DNA from: Ricinus communis
Lineage: Eukaryota > Streptophyta > Magnoliopsida > Malpighiales > Euphorbiaceae
Length of the DNA stretch: 64,000 nt
Assembly: GCF_019578655.1 (NCBI RefSeq)
Contig: NC_063261.1
Coordinates: 15,366,216 to 15,430,215, forward strand
Direction of reading: 5' to 3'
The stretch's first letter is position 1. Every line of letters begins with the position of its first letter. The notes below the pieces were generated by a model that was given only the letters and a program-made list of their open reading frames with translations, ran no database searches and was not told where the DNA came from. Positions 37,619 to 48,915 of this stretch are shown here, in pieces. The position numbers and the translations under genes were made by a program.

Positions 37619-39721
37619 TGTAATGCCCACCTAATGCATTTGCATTTATTTTTATAAGATGCATATCATATAGATATGAGAAATGCATGAGATATGTATG
37701 GTATTAGTGCTAATGTTAAATAGAAGAATATTGTAAATGTTACAATTAAATCCATAATAAGAATTAGAAAGTTAAGGGATTGAGTAGATTAATGGCAAAA
37801 AATTAAGGGGTTAATTGAACCTAAAAAAATATATTAATATGATAGAAAAGGAGAAGAAGAAAGAAAATATGGTAGTTCTTCTTCCTTCTTCTTCTTCTTC
37901 TTCTTCAAAAAAAAAAAAGAAAACTAAATTTTCAAGTGGAATTTGGAGGTTTAGAATCCATTTTTGATCTTAATCTTCATCTACAAAGGCTTTAGAGGTT
38001 TATTTGGTAAGTAATTTTAATATTTTGTTAAATTGAGTTAGGGTTTAGAAAACATAAAATTCGAGTTCTAAAGACCTAGTTTTTCAGTCTTATTGTTTCT
38101 GTCATATCTTGAGCTAGGAAGCTTTAAATTGAGTGTTCTTTAATGATATAGAAACTTTAAAGAGTCATCTAAACTTTTTATTTAGCTCGATCTGAATCAG
38201 GTTCTATGTTAGTATAATAAGAGAATATATTTTATTGTTCAGTTTCTATCTTTAGTATGAGTAATGTGGATTGTTTTGTAGGGATATTTCTCTATACACC
38301 TCCAATTAAAACAAAATCAGTTTTAAATTATATTAGACACATAAGGTTAGTGATATGGAAAGTTTCATTATGAAATTTGTTGTATAGAAGTTTTGATGAA
38401 TTTTTAAATTCACCCTATTAATTCTGTCATAGTTGGCAGCCACACATATGTAGAGAGTTTAGTGATGTTATCATGCTATATGAAATTTTGTTAACTTTGG
38501 GTGTTTAAAAATAAGTGAATTATGATCTATTTCAGCTAAACCAATTTGGAATGAGGGTGACACCCAAGTAAGCTCAAGCAAAGGGAAGGGAGCAACAAAG
38601 GTAAGGGAATAACTTAATGTTCTATATGAATATTGAATGGTGAATTCGAGTGTCTTGTAATAATGTGAACAATATATTTGATTTAGCCATATCTGGAGTT
38701 TTATAACTCCAAATGGAGTGATACTTATTGCTATATAAAATTTGAAATATAATTTACAAATGTTATGGAAACAGAGGAAGCTTGATTTTGCTGTTTTGAT
38801 GGCCAATCTGGATCATACTTTCTGTTGCTTAATTTTTATTGACAGCTTGACCATGGTAGAATATTTTCGATGTTTCTCTTTCTATACACATCCATTTGAT
38901 GTAAAATCAGTTTGAAATTAATCTAGACTTATAATATTACTGATCTGGAGAATATGGTTTTGGAATTCCTAATGTGGAATTTTTGGTGTATTTTTGAATG
39001 CACACTATTAAATCTGCCATGTTGGAATATGGTATGTTTTTGGTATATCATAGGTATTATTATGGTTTCTTATATATTATGGAGATGTTAGCTATTTAAA
39101 TGGTATATGTATATGTATATGTATATGCACAGCCAACCATAATCTTATGAAAAATTCCATATCGCACACAGCCTTTCCTCATTCACAAGTAGCATTGCGT
39201 CCTTACAATCATCCAACCATAATTCTTATATATGTATGTATATATATATAAGAATTATGGTTGGATGATTGTAAGGACGCAATGCTACTTGTGAATGAGG
39301 CAAGACTGTGTGCGATATGGAATTTCTCATAAGATTATGGTTGGTTGTGTGCGTATGGGGATCCATGAAAATAAATAAATAAATAAATATATATATATAT
39401 TATGGAATTAAATATAATTCACAAGTTCATTGCTGTCCTAAAAAAAATACTATGACAAGGTTTATGTACACACTATAAAGTCATAATTAAATATCGAACG
39501 GTTTGATGTTTGATAATACTACATGTTTGATTGTGTTATTTTTCATAGGAAATTATGTTATTCTTTTGTTGAGTTGCAGGCTCACTCCTCTGCATTATTT
39601 CTTTTTCAGGATTAGAAGAATTATAATTGGTTTTGACGAAACATTTACATATGTCGCATTAGCATGTGTCAAGTAGGTCAGCAGGAGGTCGCCCTCAGTT
39701 TTTTTTTTCTTGGACGTGACA
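37619..39721 (+). mobile_element. Probable solo LTR of a second gypsy-like family
   Basis: It starts TGTAATGCCCACC and ends CTTGGACGTGACA, like the long LTRs at 6-16 kb in termini and size but of unrelated interior. There is a CTT-rich leader (about 37875-37908) and an internal ~150-bp sequence present twice (about 38305-38440 and 38890-39025). No coding domain or primer-binding site is present. A clean target duplication is not visible, so the exact ends are uncertain. A foldback element interrupts it at 39127. Confidence 0.45.
39127..39352. mobile_element. Foldback MITE / long hairpin
   Basis: Arms of about 100 bp (39127-39226 and 39254-39352) are nearly perfect inverted complements. The outer parts pair CAACCATAATCTTATGA with TCATAAGATTATGGTTG. 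The inner parts pair CATTGCGTCCTTACAATCAT with its complement. A ~25-bp TA-rich loop separates them. Mismatches are few. This is the shape of a miniature inverted-repeat element, and a transcript would fold into a long double-stranded stem. Confidence 0.85.
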
Positions 39722-40591
39722 TGTTTAGTGAATTTCATTATCATATATAAAACTGGAGCATTTTATGTGTATATATAAAAAAAAAGTTTACCATTTGATG
39801 TTGTGAGATTTTTGGTGTGTGATATGTATGACTCATATAAATAGTTTTTATTATACATATTAATTTGTGAGTTAAAAGTTAGTAGTTAAAAAATATGTTA
39901 TGTATCAGTCTTTGCATACAATGTATGTTTGACATCATTTACAAGTGCCACATTATTCATCTTTAATAATATTTTTAAAAAAATATAACATTTGTATACA
40001 GTCTTCTGCTTTAAATTATTTTTTCCGTATTAAAAATATAAGTTATTATTTATTTTAAATTATAATTCATTTTCTTTTTTATATTGTTAATTAGGGGTAA
40101 ACAATATCAGTTTGATTCAGTTTTAATAAAAATTAAATAATTGAATTTCTTAACTTTTTATTTACGGTAGAACTATCTTGAATAACCAAACAAAACCAGA
40201 AAAAATTAAGTTTGATCTGGTTTATCGTTTTGGACCTTTTAGCTTTTCTTGTTTATATTTGAACTACTACAATATTTATATGTAATAAATATATAAAGGA
40301 ACTTTTGTTCAACAATGATAAAATAAATTTAATATATGAATAAATATTTTAATATTTTAGAATTAAGTAAAATGTTTTCTATACAATAAATATTTAAATA
40401 TTTATGAACATTTTGATCGGTTGGGCTATAACTAAAATTCTTTAAGCACAAATTCAAATGAAAATGATATCCGTTTTGTCCTTTGTAAAACGGAATCAAA
40501 CCAAAGTCTAAAAATAGTTGGAACTGAACCACTCTGTCTTTCAGTTTTGCTACTCTAGTAATTGTGAAAAACACTATATATTAATTAACAC

Positions 40592-40653
<62 letters not shown>

Positions 40654-41154
40654 CATACATAATTAATTTTTTTATATTTTATACTTGAAATTTTGTAGCT
40701 TATTAGATTTGATTTTCACATTTTATACTTGAAGTGAAAGTCTAATAAGGTTATTTTAAAAAAATAGTAAATTAATAAAATTAACTAATTAAAAAAATCT
40801 ATATTTTTGTAATCCAAGTGAATTATTTTTCTGGATGGAGGAGTATATAAATTAGTTTAAATAAAGTAGGAAGGTAATGTTTATTACAAACAGATTAAAT
40901 CAAAGTTATTGAAGTACAACAAAATCAGCACACCACAAGCTATTTAACTAATTAAAATAGCAGATACACTTAGCCCACAGATCCTATATTCATAAACGTA
41001 GCCAGATATGATACAGTCGCAGGATCGCACTGCAAGCAGCATGCTATGCCATTTTACTGACCTAACGGCTGTTTATTGACTCCTCAGATGACACAACCTT
41101 TCACAAACTCAGAATGACAAATACATATGTATATATATTCTCAAGTGCAAATTA
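39722..41154. other. AT-rich intergenic with microsatellite
   Basis: No gene is seen. An (AT)n run at about 40596-40638 is followed directly by an 18-base T run. The last ~250 bp are the 3' flank of the B3 relic. Confidence 0.6.
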
Positions 41155-41707
41155 TCACACCTCTTCCCAAATTATCCGACCCCAAAATTGCTGGTGATTT
41201 TTCCTTAGGCCTCTGACCTGTAACTGATTAGGGCTGTCGTTCTTTACAAAGAAGATCACCCCATACTCTTGTCCATCACTGTTAGAGAGACCATGTGCCT
41301 CCACGAACTCATGCCATTTTGGTGGCCGAAGAAATGGCTTACTGTACTCACCAGTCTGACGTGCGGCTAGCACAAATGCCCATTCCGGTTATTTTTGTCA
41401 AATGCAGTAAACTCCCTCTCATATCCTCCCTCAATTGGGTATCGCTGGAGGACACTGGTGGGTACAATCAATTGATGCTCTTTATCAGTCTTCTTCAGTG
41501 GCTTGCTGAAAATAATTGTTGCGTTTGGGATATCGAAGGGGATCCTCTCAATTCTTTTATGAACTTCAGGGCAGCTTTTTTCCATAGCTTAGCTATAGTG
41601 CCCACACAATTTGGAAAATAAATGAATGTTTGGAAATTGTTCATTAATTCTTCAGGTGAGCTTCTTGCTTTATAGAAGGGATTATTGTCAAAGGGTTGAA
41701 CTTTCAC
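41155..41707 (-). pseudogene. B3-domain gene relic, copy 2 (two frameshifts)
   Basis: Read on the minus strand, three pieces in different frames cover an N-terminal region (MNNFQTFIYFPNCVGTIAKL), the B3-like start (IIFSKPLKKTDKEHQLIVPT, with GGYEREFTAFDKNN) and its end (LAARQTGEYSKPFLRPPKWHEFV through WGRIIWEEV). B3 domains bind DNA in plant transcription factors. The first frameshift falls near 41535 (RIERIPFD versus ELRGSPS). The second falls near 41378, where one base is missing from the codons before TGGGCATTT. The short homologous remnant at 36628 supports decay rather than sequence error, although either shift alone could be an error. Confidence 0.75.
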
Positions 41708-41889
41708 TGACCGTCTTTGTCATGTACTTGTTCGCAAGAAGTCAGATTGGTTGTTGATATTGTACGACGACATATCCAGAAAACAAATTGGAATGTTTCA
41801 AACGACCAGACCTGTAAATCTCGAGTGTTTCTTTCAATCACGAAGCAGATGCATGGGAAGTGAAGACCCCTGAGTGTGACAGCCACGGC

Positions 41890-44800
41890 CCACTAGCTGG
41901 CTGTTGCCCAAAATTCTCCCACTAACAGAAAAATATGGCTTCTATTTACAGTTGATTTTGATAATATATACAGTACAGTACCATACATAATGTTCTAACT
42001 CTACACTCTCCTTTTCTCTTGTTGCCCTTCCAGAAACTCAAGGCTCTATGTTGATCTTCTTTTATGATTAATTTCAACCTAACTGAGTTCAAAATTTATA
42101 ACCTCATAATTTGAGAATATCTCTGGAACCAATAAGTTTAAAAAAATTTATGAAGCTTATCCGGAATTCTTGCCTAATACCGTAACAAACAGAGATTAGA
42201 GACTAGTAGAGTGTATATGTACATGTGATTTATATTTATATTTAATTATTTAAAATTAATTAATATGCATATCTGTCTATTAATTTAGTGTACCTACGAA
42301 GACATATTTTTAATTAAAATTTCTTAAATATTGTTTGATCTATGTCTTTCTCATGACTAATGAATTTTTATTTAGTTCTAGGTTAACATTATTCATGTCA
42401 TGGATAGCTTTATACTTAAATTTGTCTCTTAAAGATATTTTAATTTAAATTTTTTGTTTTTCTGAAAGTCCTTATTTTAACTTAGATTAAGATTTATCAA
42501 AAATTTATATGAAAGAAATAATATTATCTCAAAATGATTTATATTGTCTTTAACAATATTGTATCTTAATGATTTCTATTTTTCTTTAACATCGCATAAA
42601 TCACATATATACTTTGTTATTATTTAAAAATTAATAACATATATTAATAATTTATTAATTTAAAATATAAGTAAAAATATAAAAATAGACTAATATTATT
42701 TTTCGTTGTCAAAGTACTTAAACTTAAGTGTGGATTCGATTATTAATCTCGCAAATGCTCTTAAGAATTTATCGCCTCTTAACTCTCTCGTGTCTTAGCG
42801 GAGGGTTGGCCTCACGCAGACAAATATGGACGCAAGACCTCTCACGTGCCTGCATGGGGTCAGTAGGATGTGGCGCAGACCCACATGTCGTTTAACATTT
42901 TCTTTCGCAAAAACCCTAATCACTTCCAATCAAGAGAAGATTTGGAAGTGAATTTATGTACTTTTATCAGAGCCTTTTCTATAAAAGAAAGTTCATGTTC
43001 TCATTTGTAGTAGGACCATGCATGAGTAGCCTATTTCTCAATGTCCATGCTTCTATTTTTCTGCTGGTCCATTTAATTAGCTTTTATTTATTTATTTTTT
43101 TGCAGAAAGAAAAAAGCCCATTTAATTATCTTGATTATATATATATATGGTAGGCCATACATCTCGTACGGAATAACTTGCTCTAGTTATATTGTCTTTT
43201 ATAATTATATAATTCAGGAGTGAAAGGATATTCCTGAATTTTGAGGTTTGTAAAACTAAAGTTTTTAATTTGTAATTTGTAATACTAAATCATTTTTATT
43301 TTTATTTTAATATCACAAAAAAATTTTGTACTATTTTCCAATAAAAAAACCATATAACTTGTTATATATAAAAGATTTAACTTTTAATTTTATTAGATTT
43401 ATGCGCATCATCAAATTGGTTAGAAATCAATAAAATAAAAATCGACCATTAAACTATTTATTTATTTCAAACGATTAACAAAACGTTGAAATTCGAAAAA
43501 TCCTCTCTCCTTGCCAAAATTTATTTTCAGCCGAACAGAAGGCAACACTACCATGAAAATGAAGCTCATGCCGCTGTCAATCTATCCATAACAAATCTTG
43601 AAGATTACCGACGCTGGAGGAGAGAGACATCGGCGTTGACTACCGCTGCTTTCCTTTTCGAATGCCGTTGTCGTCGTCGATCAACCAGATTCTGAACATA
43701 AATGGTGACCAGTGTGGTACTTTCATTTTCATAAATTATGACATGAATTTTGGAAGACAACACTGTCAACCTGAGTTGAAACTTCTTATTATAACGTATC
43801 CTAGAGTACATCAATATTCTTTGATGAGTTAAACATATATATGATCTCCGTCCTTTCAAAATATCCAGGCTGCTATCATATACACACAACGTGATCTCCG
43901 TTACTTTTTTAAACTCACCTTTGGCTAAGATCATGTATTTATGTTATATAATTCCAGTCATTATCATCTGATGAGTCATATTATGCTCAAAGAAAATTTA
44001 AAATTATATATATATGTTACAAGTAGATGCTAAAAGAATATTGGTGGGAGCCTATCCTAATATATTACTCCCATATGGTATATAATTGCGATCCTTATTT
44101 TTTTTCATTGATTATTTTCTTTGAAATAATCTATCAAATTCTTCAGACCGCAAAAAAGAGAAGATGAAAGTTAAATCTAAGAGCACCATTTTAGGAATTA
44201 CTGCTAATTAATATAAATGGTGGCTGTTATTACAATTGTAAAGACAGCAAAAAGTTGGAAGGTGAAAGACTAATTCTAGCTAATGCTCCAATACAGGAAG
44301 ATCTCACTTCTGAAAAGCGATTTCATTAAGGTTAAGTCCTATTGGCCAGGTGTCATTCCAACTTGACTACAATGCTTGGGATAATCATATCAAATGTTGA
44401 CAATATAATTAATTAATTAGATTTTGTTATGAGAGTTAACCCATGTTTTTGGCCTCACGTAAGGCAGATTACACCACCACCACCCCTTCAATCACGACAG
44501 TTTTCTATATAAAAAGAAGGGTTTCTCTCAAAAATCTCAGCCTATAGTTAGATAGGGGGCCATTATTCTGTACCTAACCTTGGTTGTTAATGAGATCTCC
44601 TTTTATCCACAGAGAAAAAAAGAATAAGAGAACCTTGGTTGTTCTGCAATTAGTGTTTTTGTATTTATAGATAATTATTAGTTATTTATTTATTTAAGGA
44701 TAATTAAGAGTTATGATAAAGATAACTCTTAGAAATCTTATGCTAAGAGAATGACTCTATAAAAGGAATTCTACAGTTTTAGATAAAATGGAACTAGAGG

Positions 44801-47359
44801 CAGATGTCAACAACAACACACAAGAGACATATTCATTCCGCATATGTTCATTATTTTTCCCTCTGTAGTTTTCTCTCTCTAGTGTTCTTCATCAAACATT
44901 TAGTTTTAGATTTTTATTATTCTTTCAAAATCAAGAAAATTTTTGGAAAGTGAAGAGTGAGGATTAATCATTTTTCTATTTTAAAGAAATTCTAGATCTA
45001 AAAGGAGTTTTTATTTTTAATTTTACTTTTATGTCTAACTATTAATTATTATGATCATATGTGATTTAATATATTAGGCTAGTTTCCATTAAACATTTAA
45101 TTTAGCTTATTTACTTAGTATGGACTTGGTTATCTTTTTTAATGAATGATTTCTTTATCAACATATTTTATTAGTTTCAGTTATTTTTTTTAGTTACCAT
45201 CATATTAATTATGTAATAATAATTGTTACTTAAATATTTAAGTTGAATGTATTAGAGACACCGTCTTTGTTTCAATCTATGTTGATATAAGGAACTTTAA
45301 TTGCATTATTAGTTTGAGTAATAAAAGAAAATAGAATATCACTATCTCATTTATTAGATCTTTGCTTAAAGTTAAAATATGGAGATTACTAAGTCATTGA
45401 TTAGGTTAAATACTACTCTTATCATATAGTTTTTTATAATCATATCATTGCATATTTACTTTATTAGTTTATTTATTTATTTTATGAACTTTATTATTAT
45501 CTCAAAATATAAATTTAGAATGTTTAGATTTAATTTTAGTATATTATAGTATAATTAGTTTTTATAATAAATAGTCTCATAATTTTTAGAGATTGATCTC
45601 AAAATATTTTACGGTTTTACTATAGAAGCGATTCATGGGGTTGTGATATCTAATTCATCGGTTATGCTAAAGTTAACACTTTTAAGACAGAGATTGGGAT
45701 GGCCAATTCTTGACGTGTCTCAAAAATTGACAAGTACATATTACAAGACTTGTCAAGAGGTCTTCTGCCGCGCATAATGACTAAGATAGATCCATTTTCT
45801 TGGAGACTTTTTTAAAATTCAAGTAGAATGGCAAGAGGCCCCTTTTCTAGAATTAGTCACGTGCAACATTTGGGGTTAGGGTTGTACTTCTTCGTTAGGT
45901 TTTGACTTTAATTGTACAAAGGAGAATTATATTTAGGTAAGACTTAATTAAGTTATTGGGTTGTAGCAGTCATTAATTAAATTGATTTATATTTTTTTTT
46001 CTAAATTTGGTAAATTTGCTACTTAATTTTTTTTTTTTTCAAGAGGGATGAATTAGATTTTATGAACTCTATTCTTTTTTTAAGTTCTTTATAATCAATG
46101 ACACTTTTAATTCCCCACTATATAGTCTAATGTATGTGAAATGTAATTCAGAAAACAAGTAAAAAACACATAATAATATCCAAGAAAAAAAAAATAAAAC
46201 AACTAAACTGCCTTTTTTTTTTTGAATTTAGAGTTAATAAGTAATTAGTTGAAACTAGTTGTTTACTTGCGTTGTACGAATATTATTTAGTATTTATTTA
46301 TAATATTTTAAAAATTAACAGCAAATTAAATATTCATATTTACTTTTTTATTCTTTAATATTTTAATATTTTATTAGTGAGATAATATAAAAATTATTTT
46401 AAAATTATTTATTAATTAATTTTTAGTATTACATAATATAAGATATTACTGTTTTTTAGGATTAGAAATTATTATATAATTAAAAATTAAATTATTAACA
46501 AATATAATATTAAAATTTTAGTTAAAATATTTTTTTCTAGAATTTCTTTGACAAAATATATTTTTTAGAATTAAAATTATTATCTAATTAGAAAATTAAT
46601 CTATTAGTTAGTATAATATTAAATATAATTAGCATGCTATTTTTTAGGATTAAAATTATTATTTAATTAGAAATATAATTTATTCGTCAATAAATTTAAG
46701 AAAATTATAAAATTAATATATAAATTTGAATCTCTTTTATAAAAGAATAAATATAAATATTGAAATAAAAATTTCATATGTCAAGATATACTCAAACATA
46801 TCAAAAAGAATTATATCTTATAACTTAATATATCAAGATATAGATTTTAACCTTATTTGCTTAGCAACTTACCAAAATTACTAATCCAACCCAACCAAAG
46901 GATTTAACTTATAAAAAATTGGCAAACCCAGTGGCCTAGATATTGGCCTTGTTCATAATTTAAATTGAAAATAATTTAGATTCTGTTCTTCTATTTTAAA
47001 TATTTAATACATTCAATTAATAGTTATCAAAAATATAATTTATCTTATTTATAAAATTAATTAGCATTATACATATTATACAAATAATAATTTTAAAAAT
47101 TAATTAAATTAACTAATTTTATAAATATTAAGTCATAGGTATATGTGACTCGTTAGTTGAATCGCTAACCCACAATTGACTCTTTGACCCAAGTGCTCTT
47201 ACCAAATTAAAGATCCAAATGGTGTCCGATAAAACTGAAAAGTTTAAGTAATTATTTTTTATTAGAAATAAAATTATTTATTGCTAAGACTTAAAATTTT
47301 AGTCTAATTTTGTAAAAGCAGAATTTTATCTGAGTTGGCTAAGATGATTTAATTTAAAT
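41890..47359. repeat. AT-rich intergenic region
   Basis: 41888-42130 is the 5' flank of the B3 relic and is homologous to 37130-37350. A stretch at 44640-45000 looks promoter-like, with TATAAAAGG at about 44758 and a pyrimidine-rich tract at about 44860-44895, and may be an old LTR. About 46290-46820 is a copy of repeat R2, in the same orientation as the copy at 58120. No coding gene is supported. Confidence 0.5.
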
Positions 47360-47368
47360 CTTTTAAAT
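47360..47368. other. Target-site duplication of the MULE (left)
   Basis: CTTTTAAAT here pairs with TTTTTAAAT at 52337-52345, 8 of 9 bases identical. Mutator-like elements make 9-11-bp duplications. Confidence 0.75.
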
Positions 47369-47809
47369 GGGATAAGGTACATGCAAGCCCCCAAACTATT
47401 ATTCATAGTTCACTTAGGCCCTTGATGATTTTTTTTTCCATTAGAAGCTATATTTTTTAAAAAATTAATCATTTAGGCCTCCGGTTAGTGTGACATCTAA
47501 TAGACATATAATTTTAGTGAGTTGGACATGTGGGCCTCGGTTTTAGTAAAAGAGTAAGATGACATGACACCTCTCATAACTATTGAGAATGTTGCCGTTG
47601 GAGATTTTCCCCAAATTAATAAGTAACAGAAGTCCCTAATTTACTAAAATCAACCCTCATTCAATTCTATGATATATAGTGTTTGGTTCTTCAATTGCAA
47701 ACCATAAACAGACCGAAAAGGTGAAGGTTCTTTACTAACTTGTCAATTTCAAAGTTAATTTAAAAATTGGAGATGTAAACTACATCGTCATTGAGAGCAT
47801 CTAGCAATA

Positions 47810-48356
47810 TAAGGAGACGCGATTTAGTATTGAAGAAGGGAGGAGAAGCTGTAAGTATGGTGTTAAAAGAGGTATTGTGGACATTATGGATTGATCTCAA
47901 TCGAGGCAGGAGGTTCTATGAATGTAGAAATTATATTATAAGTTAGTGAAAATTGATTTATTTATATCATTATTTCTTTCTTTTTTTGTTAGAGTGAGAG
48001 ATATTGATATGAGATGTTAATTATAACCGCCCAAAGGAAGAATAATGAAGATCAAGCGTGACCGGTTTATTTGATTCAATGAAAAAATGTCAAATAGGCA
48101 AAAGAGGTCACTAATGAATTAAAGATGGACAAGAAACTATTGCTGAAGCAGAATAAAGATTAGTTAAAAAGAGTTGAGGAAGTTTGGCACAATAATATGA
48201 CTAATGTGTTTGAGGAGACTAATGAAAGTGTAATTGGAAAACATAATGTAAATTTGGAATTAAGTAATGTGAGGATTCAATTGAGAAGATTGGGTTTTGC
48301 TATTGTATTTTCTTGGATGCTGATGTTCTTTATTGTTTTAGCAATCTTGCACTAGC
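47810..48356 (+). pseudogene. GRF-type zinc finger / coiled-coil / TM gene relic inside the MULE
   Basis: The plus strand encodes CKYG (47850-47861) and, one frame on, RGRRFYECRNY (47902-47934). Together these are the two halves of a GRF zinc finger separated by a frameshift. A Lys/Glu-rich, coiled-coil-like stretch follows (48060-48270). A single C-terminal hydrophobic segment, FAIVFSWMLMFFIVLAI (about 48295-48345), comes just before a stop. Plants have many small proteins with exactly this order. It runs convergently to the transposase, between the transposase and the left inverted repeat. Confidence 0.6.
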
Positions 48357-48560
48357 AGTGGGTATAGAGTAGCTTATCCAGTGAACTTGTTAGGGTTATG
48401 TACTGAAATCTCTATTTTAATAATAAGGTCATTTGTGTTAATATTTGCAATTGTATGTGTTCTTTTTTACTGCTTGCAACATTGATATACACAAATGACA
48501 ATAATATGAAATGGTATTGGAATTTAATAATATACTACATGAATGAAGAGTGAGATACAC

Positions 48561-48686
48561 TTGCTCATTAAACATTGAGATGACCAAAAGATTGAAAATA
48601 ATTTGCTCATTAAACATTAAGATGACTAAGAGATTGAGAATAACTTGCTCATTATACATTAAGATGACCAAAAGATAAATGCCAAA
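48561..48686. repeat. 42-bp minisatellite, three units
   Basis: Units start at 48561, 48603 and 48645 with TTGCTCATTA and TTGCTCATTATAC variants. The length is a multiple of three and the array lies inside the MULE. Confidence 0.9.
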
Positions 48687-48915
48687 ATAACTTGTCTTGA
48701 TTTACAAATACCAAATAATAAATTAATTTTAGGCATGTAGTTCTTTAGAAACTTGAGTCATAGCAAAAAAAGTTCAAGTTCCTATAGGAACTATTTATTG
48801 TTAAAATTAAAGTATTTTAGTTGAAAATAAGAACAAAAGAATTAAAAGTTGTTATAGTTTAAATATCAGACTTGGATCTTTGTGTCTATCTACCAATCAT
48901 TTGTGCCTTTGTTCT

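Noticed and set aside
44640..45000. Possible promoter or LTR (TATAAAAGG plus pyrimidine tract)
   Set aside because: No matching second copy, TG/CA ends, target duplication or downstream gene could be found.
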